Below, one piece after another: positions 36,020 through 46,900 of a DNA stretch of 64,000 bases. The DNA is taken from NCBI RefSeq assembly GCF_002102355.1, contig NZ_LQPT01000101.1, positions 62,001 to 126,000 on the forward strand. The letters run 5' to 3'. The stretch is from Mycobacterium sherrisii. Its GTDB lineage: Bacteria; Actinomycetota; Actinomycetes; Mycobacteriales; Mycobacteriaceae. The translations under genes were made by a program, and so were the position numbers. The notes under the pieces are model-generated. The model had not been told where the DNA came from and did no database searches. It saw only the letters and a program-made list of their open reading frames with translations. How positions within the stretch are numbered: position 1 is the stretch's first letter; every line of letters starts with the position of its first letter.

Positions 36020-37605
36020 CCCACGATCGTGTCACGAAGGGCTGACCAATCCGGCCGCGGATCCAGCAGTGCCGCCAGCGACCAGGCCAGCAAGCACACC
36101 GCCGCCGTCACCCCGGCCGCGCGGGCCGCCGCACGAAACCAGCCCCGCCGCCGCAGCCGCATGCCGAGCACCAGCAGCAATGCCGTGCCACAGGCCACCA
36201 GCAGCACGCCGGCCACCCCGTCGGGTACCGGCACGGTCGCCGCGGGGACCCCGGCCGCGGCGTGCGCCACCCGCAACACCCACCACAGCTCCGGGCCGGT
36301 GAACCGGACCAGTAGTTGCGCGACGGGCGGGCAGAACAGGCACAGCGCGGCGGCGGCAGTGCCCAGCACCGTGATCGCCGCGATGACCGGCACCGCGGCC
36401 AGGTTGGCCGCCACCGACACCAGGCTGACCCGGCCGGAGATGCCGGCCACCAGCGGAGCGGTCACCAGCTGTGCGGCGACCGCGACGGCCACCGCATCGG
36501 CGAGCAGTTTGGGGCAACCCCGGGCGACCAGCCGCCGCGACCAGACGGGCGCGAGGACGACCAGCGCCGCCGTCGCCAGCACCGACAGCGCGAATCCCGC
36601 ATCGACCGCGAGCTGCGGGGCGAGCGCAACCAAGATCAGCACCGCCGCCGAAAGCGCCGGAATCGCTTGGCGCCGACGAGAAGACAGCATGCCAACCAGC
36701 ACGATGGCGCCCATGACGGCCGCCCGTAACACGCTCGCGGTCGGCTGCACGACGATCACGAACGCCAGCAGCGCCATCCCGGCGAGCAGCACGGCGGCCC
36801 GCGGTCCGACCAGCCGGGCGGACAGCAGCACGGTCCCGCAGACGATGGTGACGTTGGCACCCGAGACCGCCGTCAGGTGGGTCATGCCCGCCGCCCGGAA
36901 TTCCCGGCCGGTGTCGGCGGTCACCGCAGACGTGTCGCCCAGGACCAGCGCCGGCAGCATCGCAGCCTGGGTGCCGGGCAGCGCCTCGCGTGCGGTCGCG
37001 GCGAACCGGGCGCGCACCGCGTGCGCGGCTCGGTGCACCGGTCCCGCCCGCCCGGCGATCGGCCGGCCCGACGCGTTGAGCACCGCGACCGTCAGGTCGT
37101 GGCGACCGGGCTTGCCGATGTGCGCGGAAAACCGCAGCGGCCGCCCCACCATGACGTCGAAATCGGCGGCCCGCGCGAAAACGGTTACCCGACCGGATGT
37201 CTGGTCGTCGCGCAGGTGCTGCAGGGTCGCCCGGAACATCAGCCGGTCGCGACCCAGCGACAATGCGCTCTCGCTGGGCGTCACCGTCACCGGGGCGGTG
37301 GTTCCGAACGCCGCGACAATCGAATGGTGCGCCACCGCCTCGGCGCGCAGCGCGATCGCGAACCCGAAGCCGGCGGCCACCACGCCCACGGCCGCCAGCC
37401 CGGCGCCGGCACCCCGCCGGCGCGACCTGCAGCACGACAGCAGTCCGGCCGCCCCGAGCAGCGCCACACCGCAGCAGGCCAGCACCCGCCCGACCGGCCA
37501 CACGATGCCGGCGGCCGTGACGATCCATCCGGTCACCGCGGCGGGCACCAGGCGCACATCGAGGTAAGCGGGCGGGCCGGTCGCGTCAGACGCGGACCAG
37601 GGCAC
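36016..37605 (-). CDS. comEC: ComEC/Rec2-family membrane channel protein
   Basis: Multi-span protein (about ten hydrophobic segments, roughly 529 residues) of the DNA-uptake channel family, Rv2414c in M. tuberculosis. The competence-domain core contains [18 protein letters not shown] and [17 protein letters not shown], both family hallmarks. It lacks the C-terminal metallo-beta-lactamase domain of Bacillus ComEC. Natural transformation is not established in slow growers, so its function is uncertain. Start uncertain: the frame is open to an ATG at 37677, which would overlap comEA by 92 bases; GTG 37605 overlaps by 20 bases. Confidence 0.84.
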   Translation of the reverse strand: MPWSASDATGPPAYLDVRLVPAAVTGWIVTAAGIVWPVGRVLACCGVALLGAAGLLSCCRSRRRGAGAGLAAVGVVAAGFGFAIALRAEAVAHHSIVAAFGTTAPVTVTPSESALSLGRDRLMFRATLQHLRDDQTSGRVTVFARAADFDVMVGRPLRFSAHIGKPGRHDLTVAVLNASGRPIAGRAGPVHRAAHAVRARFAATAREALPGTQAAMLPALVLGDTSAVTADTGREFRAAGMTHLTAVSGANVTIVCGTVLLSARLVGPRAAVLLAGMALLAFVIVVQPTASVLRAAVMGAIVLVGMLSSRRRQAIPALSAAVLILVALAPQLAVDAGFALSVLATAALVVLAPVWSRRLVARGCPKLLADAVAVAVAAQLVTAPLVAGISGRVSLVSVAANLAAVPVIAAITVLGTAAAALCLFCPPVAQLLVRFTGPELWWVLRVAHAAAGVPAATVPVPDGVAGVLLVACGTALLLVLGMRLRRRGWFRAAARAAGVTAAVCLLAWSLAALLDPRPDWSALRDTIVG

Positions 37606-38443
37606 GTAACTTGTCCAGCCGCGCGGGTCCGATCCCGTCGACATCGGCGAGCTGATCGACGCTGGTGAATTTGCCATTCGACTGCCGCCAGGCCACGATC
37701 GCGGCGGCGGTGACCGGCCCCACCCCGGGCAGGGCGTCCAGCTGCTCCACGGTGGCGGTGTTCAGGTCGAGCACCCCGGCCGGCTTCGGCCGGGCCGAGC
37801 CGGACGCCGGTGCCGGCGCGGCGGGGGCGGGAGCCGAGCCGGCGGCCACGGAACTGCCCAGCGCGGCGGGCTTCCCCGGCACCGGCGCCAGACCGACCAC
37901 GATCTGCTCACCGTCGGTGAGCGGGCGAGCCATGTTCAACCCGATGGTGTCGGCGCCGTCCAGCGCGCCCCCGGCGGCCTGCAGCGCATCGGCGATGCGC
38001 GCGCCCGGAGTCAGCGTGACCAGGCCTGGTTTGTGCACCAGTCCCACCACGCTGACCACGACCGGCCGGTCCGTACCGGCCGGGGAGGTGGGAGCCGCCG
38101 AGGAGGCGGGCCCGACCGTGGCTGCCTTCTGCACCGGCGGCAGCTTGGCCGACATCACCGGCGCCGGCTGGTCGCGGATCAGCGTGAAGATGGTGACCAG
38201 CACGGCCAGCGCGGCCACCACCGCCAACGCGATCGCCCCGGCGCGACCCGGGTCGGCGCGCAACCGGGCCAGCCAACCACGATCCTGGGTGGCGTCGGGC
38301 AGCCAGCGCGGCAGCAACGAGTTCTGATCCTCGTCCGCCGGCTGCACATCGGGATTTTCGTCGGGTGCATCGACATCCGGGGCGACATCGGGGTCGGCAC
38401 CGAGGCGGCGTTGCAGCCGTTCGGCGGGCAGTTCTGTGCGCAT
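37586..38443 (-). CDS. comEA: ComEA-like DNA-binding protein
   Basis: 285 residues with one membrane anchor (about 66-88, GAIALAVVAALAVLVTIFTL). An SLBB-like domain follows (VSVVGLVHKPGLVTLTPG), then a Pro/Ala-rich linker and a C-terminal pair of helix-hairpin-helix motifs (LNTATVEQLDALPGVGPVTA and [20 protein letters not shown]). In competent bacteria ComEA binds incoming DNA outside the membrane and hands it to ComEC, its neighbour here. The start ATG at 38443 begins MRTELPAERL. Confidence 0.92.
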   Translation of the reverse strand: MRTELPAERLQRRLGADPDVAPDVDAPDENPDVQPADEDQNSLLPRWLPDATQDRGWLARLRADPGRAGAIALAVVAALAVLVTIFTLIRDQPAPVMSAKLPPVQKAATVGPASSAAPTSPAGTDRPVVVSVVGLVHKPGLVTLTPGARIADALQAAGGALDGADTIGLNMARPLTDGEQIVVGLAPVPGKPAALGSSVAAGSAPAPAAPAPASGSARPKPAGVLDLNTATVEQLDALPGVGPVTAAAIVAWRQSNGKFTSVDQLADVDGIGPARLDKLRALVRV

Positions 38444-38521
38444 GGGCCGACGGTAGGTGTGCGGACCGCCAGCACCGCCCCGGCGGACCTCCCGCAGCGT
38501 CCCGCTGTGGATTAATCGGAG

Positions 38522-38539
38522 GCTGTGCACGAGCACAGC
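38522..38539. promoter_or_regulatory. Palindrome between comEA and the acyl-CoA dehydrogenase pair
   Basis: Perfect 7-bp arms GCTGTGC (38522-38528) and GCACAGC (38533-38539) with a four-base centre, about 110 bases before the fadE start and 80 before comEA. Its size suits a TetR-type operator, common for fatty-acid genes. Confidence 0.42.
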
Positions 38540-38645
38540 AACGCATGGGTCAAGATGGACCTCGGAGCGCATGCGCCGACCCGACAACCAGCCAGCAATC
38601 GTCGTCATCGGTCGCCGACGCTCATCGCCAGGCATAGGAGGCTGC

Positions 38646-39806
38646 ATGCAACTCGCGCTCACCCCGGAGGAAGCCGCGTTCCGCGACGAACTCCGCACGA
38701 TTTACACCACCAAGATTCCGCAGGAGATGCGCGATCGGGTGCGTCGGGGCTCGGCGGAAGTCAACCGCGACGACATCGTCGCCAGTCACAAGATCCTGCA
38801 CGAACACGGCCTGGCGGTGCCGAACTGGCCGGTGGAGTGGGGCGGCAAGGATTGGACGCCCACTCAGCACCAGATCTGGGCGGACGAGATGCAACTCGCG
38901 TGCGTCCCCGAGCCGCTCAACTTCAACACCAAGATGGTCGGCCCGGTAATCGCCGAGTTCGGCTCGGAGGAGGTCAAGCAGCGCTTCCTGCCCCCGACGG
39001 CCAGCCTGGACATCTGGTGGTGTCAGGGCTTTTCGGAACCGGAAGCCGGTTCGGACCTGGCCTCGCTGCGCACCACCGCGGTGCGCGACGGCGACAGCTA
39101 CGTCGTCAACGGCCAGAAGACCTGGACCACCCTCGGCCAGTACGCGGACTGGATCTTCTGCCTGGTGCGCACCGATCCGCAGGCGCCCAAACGTCAGGCC
39201 GGCATCTCGTTTCTGTTGTTCGACATGAAGTCGCCCGGCGTCACGTTGCGGCCCATCAAGACCATCGACGGCGGCCACGAGGTCAACGAGGTCTTCTTCG
39301 AAGACGTCCGGGTGCCCGCCAATCAGCTTGTCGGAGAAGAAAACAAAGGCTGGACGTACGCGAAGTTCCTGTTGGGCAACGAGCGGACCGGCATCGCCGG
39401 GGTGGGCCGGACGAAGGTGCGCCTGGCCGAGGTGAAGAAGCACGCCGCGGCGACCGGGGTGCTCAACGACCCGCTGTTCGCGGCGCGGCTGGCCGAGGCC
39501 GAAAACGAGCTACTGGCACTGGAACTCACGCAATCACGGGTGGTCACCGACTCGGCGAACGGTCAACCCAACCCGGCCTCGTCGGTGCTCAAGCTGCGCG
39601 GCAGTCAGCTGCAGCAGGTGGCCACCGAGCTGCTGGTCGAGGTGGCCGGCCCGGACGCGCTGCCCGCGGATGGGGACGGCATTGCGTCGCCGGAGTGGGC
39701 GCAACACAGCGCGCCGCACTACCTCAACTACCGCAAGACGTCGATTTACGGCGGCAGCAGCGAGGTGCAGCGCAACATCATCGCGTCGACGATTCTGGGA
39801 TTGTGA
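38646..39806 (+). CDS. fadE: Acyl-CoA dehydrogenase, first of a pair
   Basis: FAD-dependent introduction of a 2,3-trans double bond in acyl-CoA. 386 residues. The flavin segments are WCQGFSEPEAGSDLASLRT and GQKTWTTLGQYADW, and the C-terminal signature is YRKTSIYGGSSEVQRNIIA. The ATG follows ATAGGAGG. Seven bases separate it from a second, divergent acyl-CoA dehydrogenase. In M. tuberculosis such adjacent unequal pairs form alpha2-beta2 enzymes that act on bulky or branched substrates, which is likely here too. The pair is convergent with the PKS gene. Confidence 0.9.
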   Translation: MQLALTPEEAAFRDELRTIYTTKIPQEMRDRVRRGSAEVNRDDIVASHKILHEHGLAVPNWPVEWGGKDWTPTQHQIWADEMQLACVPEPLNFNTKMVGPVIAEFGSEEVKQRFLPPTASLDIWWCQGFSEPEAGSDLASLRTTAVRDGDSYVVNGQKTWTTLGQYADWIFCLVRTDPQAPKRQAGISFLLFDMKSPGVTLRPIKTIDGGHEVNEVFFEDVRVPANQLVGEENKGWTYAKFLLGNERTGIAGVGRTKVRLAEVKKHAAATGVLNDPLFAARLAEAENELLALELTQSRVVTDSANGQPNPASSVLKLRGSQLQQVATELLVEVAGPDALPADGDGIASPEWAQHSAPHYLNYRKTSIYGGSSEVQRNIIASTILGL

Positions 39807-39813
39807 GGCAGCC

Positions 39814-40929
39814 ATGGACTTTCAGTTGACCGACGAGCAGAACCTGCTGCGCGTCACGACCCGCGACCTGCTGGCGCGCTCCTACGACCCAGAGAGCCGC
39901 ATCAAGGTCATCGGCTCCGACCTCGGCTGGAGCCGCGAGGTGTGGAGTCAGTTGGCCGACACCGGGATTCTCGGTTTGGGCTTCGAGCCCGACGAGGCGG
40001 GCCAGATCGAGATCATGGTGGTGCTCACCGAGGTCGGGCGCCGGCTGGCCCCCGAACCGATCCTGCACGCCGCGCTGGCGCCGGGCGCGTTGATCGCCCA
40101 GCTGGGCACCGACGCACAGCAACAACAGCTTGACGAGGTCGCCGCCGGCCAGCGGCTGCTGGCGTTCGCCCATTCCGAACCTGGACACCGCAAGCCGTCG
40201 GCGACGGTCACCACAAAGGCTGCGCGCCAAGGTGATTCGTGGACACTTAGCGGAACCAAGAACCCGGTACTGGCCGGTGACTGCGCTGACGCGTTGGTGG
40301 TCAGCGCCGCGTTGCCCGACGGTGGGACCGGTCTGTTCCTGGTGGACGCCGACGCGGTGACACGGCATCCGTACCGCACCTTCGACGGGCAGCGGGGCGC
40401 GCAGATCGATCTGGCCGACGCGCCCGCCGAACCGTTGGGCGAGGCCCCCAATGCCGCGGACGCCTCGCGGGCCATCGGCGAGACCATCATTCGCATCCAG
40501 TCGGGCCTGTGCAGCGAGGCCGTCGGGGCGATGGAGGAGGCGCTGCGGCTGACGACCGACTACCTCAAGACGCGCAAGCAGTTCGGCGTCACGCTCAACA
40601 AGTTCCAGACGCTGACGCAGCGCGCCGCCGACATGTACGTGTCGCTGGAACTGGCCCGCAGCATGAACCTTTACGCCGGGATGTCGATCGCCGACGGCAA
40701 CCTGGATCCGCTGATCGCCTCGCGCGCCAAGCTGCAGATCGGGCGGTCGGGACGTCACATCGCCCAAGAGTCGATCCAGCTGCACGGCGGCATCGGCGTG
40801 ACCGCGGAATACCCGGTCAGCCATTACGCCGCCCGGCTCACCGCGATCGAACACACCCTGGGGACCTCGGGTGATCATCTGCACAACCTGGTCGATCACC
40901 TCGGCGACTACGACCTGGCCCGGCTCTAA
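39814..40929 (+). CDS. fadE: Acyl-CoA dehydrogenase, second of a pair
   Basis: 371 residues. The middle domain is poorly conserved (KNPVLAGDCADALVV in place of the usual flavin-site loop). The C-terminal domain keeps TRKQFGVTLNKFQTLTQRAA and ESIQLHGGIGVTAEYPVSHY. This split of conserved motifs between neighbours is typical of heteromeric mycobacterial acyl-CoA dehydrogenases. It ends 12 bases before the stop of the convergent PKS. Whether the pair serves TPP metabolism is unknown. Confidence 0.88.
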   Translation: MDFQLTDEQNLLRVTTRDLLARSYDPESRIKVIGSDLGWSREVWSQLADTGILGLGFEPDEAGQIEIMVVLTEVGRRLAPEPILHAALAPGALIAQLGTDAQQQQLDEVAAGQRLLAFAHSEPGHRKPSATVTTKAARQGDSWTLSGTKNPVLAGDCADALVVSAALPDGGTGLFLVDADAVTRHPYRTFDGQRGAQIDLADAPAEPLGEAPNAADASRAIGETIIRIQSGLCSEAVGAMEEALRLTTDYLKTRKQFGVTLNKFQTLTQRAADMYVSLELARSMNLYAGMSIADGNLDPLIASRAKLQIGRSGRHIAQESIQLHGGIGVTAEYPVSHYAARLTAIEHTLGTSGDHLHNLVDHLGDYDLARL

Positions 40930-40941
40930 GCCGGCGTCGGC

Positions 40942-43900
40942 CTAACCGCCGGCCGGGTCCGCGTCCGCCTGCCGAGCCGAATCCGGCTCGGCAGGAGCCG
41001 AATCCGCGTCCGGCAACTGACTCACCAGGTATTCGGCGAGCCCCCCGATGGTCGGATAGTCGAAGACCGCGGTCGCGTTGATGGTGAACGCGCCGCCGAA
41101 CTGGCTGTGCAATCGGTTACGGAGCTCGATCGCCATCAGCGAGTCGGTGCCCAGATCCAGGAATCGGCTGCTGGCGGCGGGCGGTTGCGCCAGGCGCAGG
41201 AAGTTCTGCACCTCGCGTTGCAGGAATTCGGTCACGAACGCCGCGCGCTGCGGCACCGGGATCTCTTGCAACTGCTTGAGCAACTCGCTGTCGCCGCCGA
41301 CTTCCCCGGCGGCACTGGGCAACACGAGGTCGAGGACCGGCGGGCGCGAACTGCCCAGCAGTTTCGCCGCCCGCTGCCAGTTGGCCTTGAGCACGGCGGC
41401 CTGACCGGTGCCGTTGGCGACGACCTCGGCGAGCGCGCCGAGCGCGGCCGACGGGTCCAGCGGAATCAGGCCCTGCGCACTGATGTTGGCCGTCGCGGCC
41501 TCCGACGAGGCCATGCCACCCTGGGCCCAGGGACCGAAGTTGAGGCCCGTGGCGGGCCGACCGCGCGCCCTGCGCCGCGCGACCAGACCGTCCAGGAAGG
41601 CGTTGGCCGTGGCGTAGTTGGACTGCCCGGGTGAACCGAACAGGCTGGACACCGAGGACGACACGACGAAGAAGTCCAGCTCGTCCCCCTCGGTCAAGCT
41701 GTCCAAATGCTCGGCCCCGAACGCCTTGGGGGCCAACGTGGTTCGAAACCGATCCAGATTCTGCTGCGACAGCAATGCGTCATCGAGGACGCCGGCCAGA
41801 TGCACCACACCGGCCAGCGGCGGCAACTCCGCGCGAATGCGCCCCAACAGTCCCGCCACGTCGGACTCCGCGGCGACATCGGCGGTGAAGACATGGATGC
41901 GGGTTTTGTAGCGCTCGGTGATCTCCTCGATGCAACGTTGCGCCTGCGCGTCCGGTTCGCGGCGACTGGTCAAAACGATGTCGCCCGCCCCGAGTTGGGC
42001 CAAATAGGACGCCATATGCAACCCGATGGCACCCAGCCCGCCGGTGATCAGATAACTGCGATCCGGCCGCGGCTGCAACGGGCTCGGGATCTGCACCACG
42101 ATCTTGCCGATGTGCCGCGCCTGCTGCATCCGGCGGAACGCGGCCCTGGCCTCGGTGAGCGGGTAGATCTCGGCGGGTAGCGGCTGCCAACTGCCGTCGG
42201 CCAGGCCTGCCGACACCTCGGTCAGCAACGCCCGAATACGGTCGGGGTCCTGGCAGGTCACCGTGTCCAAAGCCACGATTTCGTAAGCGATATCGGGACG
42301 AGCCTCGGCCATCTGCTCCGGGGTCCAGATGTCGCGCTTGGCGATCTCGGCGAAGCGGCCGTTTTGGGCGGTGGCCCGAACCGTCGCTTCCAGGAACCCT
42401 TCATTGGTCAAGCTGTTGAGCACCACGTCGACACCGGCGCCGCCAGTGTCCGCCAGGATCTGGTCGGCGAAATCCGTTGTGCGCGAATCATAGACGTGCT
42501 CGACACCCAGCTTGCGCAGCGTCGCGCGCTTGAAGGTGCTGGCCGTGGCGTACACCGTGGCACCGCACTGCTGAGCCATCTGCACCGCAGCCAGGCCGAC
42601 CCCGCCGCTGGCGGCGTGGATGAGCACCCGCTCGCCCGGCTTGAGCTGTGCCCAGTCGAACGCGAGCCGCACCGTCAGCGCTGCGGCCGGGATCGTCGCC
42701 GCCTCCACCGCGCTGATCCCGTCGGGAATCGGGGCCAGCAGCTGGGCGGGCACGTTGAACCGGCTGGAGAACGCGCCCTGCATGAACCCGTAGACCCGCT
42801 GGCCCACCTCGAGTCCGGTGACGCCGCTTCCCAATTGGGTGACGGTGCCGGCGAAATCCCCGCCGATCGGCCCGGGGTCGCCCGGGTAGAGACCCAGCAC
42901 GTTGAGCACGTCGCGGAAGTTGAGGCCGGCCGCCTGCACCCGGACCTGCACGTAACCCTCATCCGGAGGCGGCACCTCGGTCTCGGTCAGCCGCAGGTTG
43001 TCGATCGCACCTCGCTCGGTGGGTGCCAACACGTAGTCGCCGGAACGCGGCACGGCGAGGTGACCGCTGCGGGCCCACGGCAGCAGTCGGGACGCCAGCA
43101 GCTTCCCTTGCCGCACAGCGAGTTCCGGTTCCTCAGGCGGTCCGCTCGGCGTGGCCAGCAGGGCGGCCAGCGCTTGCACGGCTTCCGGGGATCCGTCGCA
43201 GTCGACGAGTCTGGCGCGCAGCGCCGGTTCCTCGTTGATCACGGTCCGCCCGAATCCCCACAGCGCGGCCTGCACTGCGTCGACCGGCTCGCCGGATTCG
43301 GTGGCCACCGCCCGCTCGGTGACGATCCAGAGTCCGCCGGGCAATTTCACTCCGCCGTTCTGTGCGCCATTTTGCACGGCGTGCACGGCGCTGAGCAGGT
43401 GGGTGATCTCGGCCTCGAGGCGCGCGGCGGGACCGCCCGGGGCGTCCGGTCCGCTGCTGCGCCACACCACACCGGCGAACGGCAGGCCGCGTTCGGCGGC
43501 TTGTGCCAGCACCTGCCCCAGCGGCTGCGGATTGGTGGCGCGGTCGAACGGGATGCATCCCGGCACCGCCGCGGCCAGCTCGTCGAATCCGCCGATCAGC
43601 CAGGTACCGTCCGGGCCCGCGGCGGTGTCGGCAGCTGCGCCCGGCGGCGGCACCTCGTGCCAGCCCAGCGTGTAGAGCAGCCGGGTGGTGTCGCCGCCCA
43701 GGCCCCGCAGCAGCGCCTCGCGCGGTGCGCGCTTGACCGTGAACTCGCGGATACCCCCGAGATGACGGCCATCCCGGTCCAGGAAATCGAGATCGAACAC
43801 CTGGGTTTCGCTGTTCAGTTCGCTGTCGTGCCACCGGGCCCGACAGTAGAACCGCCGGGGCATCTTCTCCCGCAACGTCACCTGCCCGTATCGCAACGGC

Positions 43901-46900
43901 AGGAACAGGTCGTTGACGCCCTGCTCGGCGGCGAGCAGCGCCGGGAACGCCGGGAACGCGACCCCGGTGCACAGGTCCATCAGGACCGGGTGCATCGGCT
44001 CGGCTCCCAGTTGCTCGGCGAGTTCTTCGCCGACCAGCATGTCGCCGATCGCTTCACCCTGCCCCAGCCACAGCGACTTCAGGGAACCGGACCATGTTGG
44101 GCCCCAAGCGAGTTCGAGATCGGCGAAGGTCTCGAACAGCTCCTGCGGGCGCATCCGGTCCAGGCGCTCGATCGCTTCGTCGACCGGATCGCCGTCGGGC
44201 GCGGGCTCACCCGCCCCCGTCTGCACGGTGCCCTCGGCGTTCAGGGACCATTCGCCGCCGCGCTCGCCGTAGGGGCGACTGTGCACTTGGAACTTCGACT
44301 CACCGTCATTGCCCAGCGGATGCAGAGTCAGCTGTACCTCACGAGAACTCTTCTCGGGCAGGATGATCGGCTCGTAGAAGAACACGTCCTTCACCCGGGC
44401 CGGGGCACCGACGGCGGCCAGCGCCATCGCCGCGTACGTCGCGCCGGGCACCACGACCGTGCCGTAGATGACGTGGTCGGACAGCCACGGCTGCGACTTG
44501 ACCGACAACCGGCTGGTGTAGACGCAGTCGCCGGACGCGAGGTCCTTGGCGCTGCCGAGGATCCCGGCGACCGCCGGGCCGTCGATCGCCACACCGGTGG
44601 TCTTCGGCCAGAAGCGGCGACGCTGGAACGGATAGGTGGGCAGTTCTACCCGGACCCGCGAATCACGGTGCAGGGTGGCGAAATCAGGACGCAGACCGCC
44701 GACGTAGGCGGCGGCGATCGCGTCAGCGATCTGGCGCCGGTCGCTCACACCCTTGCGCAGCGAGACGATCGCCCGCGGCGCGGCCAGGTGCTCCGGCCAC
44801 ACCTGCACCGCCGCACCGGTCAACACCGGCTGCGGTCCTATCTCCATCAGCACCGAGCAGCCCAACGCCGCCACCGTGCGGACACTTTCGGCGAACTGCA
44901 CCGGCTGCCGGGAATGCCGGCGCCAGTACTGCGCGTCGAGCGGGGTTTGGGCCGTCAGCACGCCGCCCGTGCGGTTGCAGACCAGCGGCATCGTCGGGGT
45001 GTGGTACTCGACTTGCGCAGCGTAGGACTCGAATTCGTCGAGAATCGGATCCAGCAACTCCGAGTGGAAGGCGTGGCTGGTATCCAACCAGGTGCAGCGG
45101 ATGCCCTCGTTCTCGAATCGGGCGACCACTTGTTCGAGGTCTTCGCCGGGACCGGAGAGCACCGTGTTGGGCCCGTTGTAGGCACCGACCGAGACGCGCG
45201 GAAATTCACCGGCAATCTCCTCGACGTGCTTGGCGTCGTAGAACACTGCCACCATTCGGCCGCCGTCGGGCAGGCTGCCGAACAGCTGGCCGCGCCGGGC
45301 GATCAGTCGCGCCCCGTCCTCGAGACTGAACACGCCCGCCACGCAGGCCGCCGCGTACTGGCCGACGCTGTGCCCCAGCACCACGTCGGGCTGGATACCC
45401 CAGGACTGCCACAACCGGGCCAGGCCCATCTCCACCGCGAACAGCGCCGGCTGCGCAAAAGACGTGTGCCGCAATGTTTCTTGGGCGTCCTGCGGCCCGC
45501 TGCGATCGGTGGCGAACAGCACGTCCAGCAGCGGGTACGGCAATATGTCGGCGACCACCTCCGCGCACCGGGTCACCGTCTCGGCGAAGACCGGCTCGGT
45601 GTCGAACAGCTCGCGCGCCATGCCGGGGTGCTGGCTGCCCTGGCCGGTGAACAGCCACGCCGTCGTCGGATGGTGGGTGTGCTCACCGCGCACGACACCC
45701 GGCCGCAGCCGGTTCTCGGCCAGCTCGGCCAGGGCCTCGCGTGCCCCCTCGACCGAATCCACCACCAGCGCGGCCCGGTGTTCGAAGTGTGAGCGACCGG
45801 TTCCGGCGGTGCGGCACACCTCGGCGAGGTCCACATCGGGGTGCACGTTCAGCCACACTTCGTAACGCCGCGCCAGCGCCACCAGCGCTTCGGGCGACCG
45901 CGCGGACAGCACCAACACCCTCGGCTGGTCCTCCGACTTCGCTTCCGGGGCAGGCTCGGCGGCACCGTCACCGTCGAGGTGTCCGCGTTGCGGCGGCTCC
46001 TCCACCAGCACGTGGGCGTTGGTGCCGGTGAAGCCGAACGAGCTCACGCCCGCGCGTCGGGGCCGGCCGTTGGTCTGCCAGGGCGTCGCCTTGTCCACGA
46101 CGCGCACCGGCAACGATTCCCACGGGATGTGCGGCGACGGCTGCTCGAAGTGCAGGCTGGGCGGCAGCGTCTGGTGCTGCAGCGACAGCACGACCTTGAT
46201 CAGACCTGCTGCGCCCGAGGCCGATTCGGTGTGGCCGATGTTGGTTTTGACCGAACCGATGAGCAGGGGCCGGTCGGCGTCGCGCGCGGTACCGTAGGCC
46301 GCCGCGGCCGCCTGCACCTCGATCGGATCGCCCAGCGGGGTACCCGTTCCGTGCGCCTCGAGGTAATCGACCTCCCCGCCCGACAATCCGGCGCGCGCCA
46401 GCGCGGTCCCGATAAGTCGTTGCTGGGCACCACCATTGGGCACGGTCAAGCCGCTGGACGCCCCGTCCTGGTTAACCGCGCTGCTGGGGATCACGGCGCA
46501 GATTCGGTCGCCGTCGCGCTCGGCGTCACTGAGCCGTTTGAGTACCAGGATGCCGCAGCCTTCACTGCGCACGTAACCGTCGGCCGAGGCGTCGAACGTC
46601 TTGCAGCGGCCGACGGGAGAAAGCATCCGCGCCCGGGACGCGGCGATGACGGTCACCGGGCTGAGCAGGACGTTGACGCCGCCGGCGAGCGCCAGGTCGC
46701 AGTCGCCGGCGTGCAGGGCCTGGCAGGCCTGGTGGACGGCCACCAGCGCCGAACTGCAGGCGGTGTCGACGGCCACCGCCGGACCTTCGAATCCCAGCGC
46801 GAAGGCGACCCGGCCAGAGATGGCGTTCAGCGCATTGCCGGTGATGAAATGGGGTTCGATCTTGTCGATCGGCTCCGACGAAAGCAGGTGCGCGTACTCG

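Noticed and set aside
35210-37567. Plus-strand frame of 785 codons opposite holA and comEC
   Set aside because: Low-complexity Ala/Thr/Ser translation antisense to two conserved genes.
42364-45792. Plus-strand open frame of 1142 codons inside the PKS gene
   Set aside because: It is antisense to intact DH, ER and AT domains; histidine- and arginine-rich translation without motifs.
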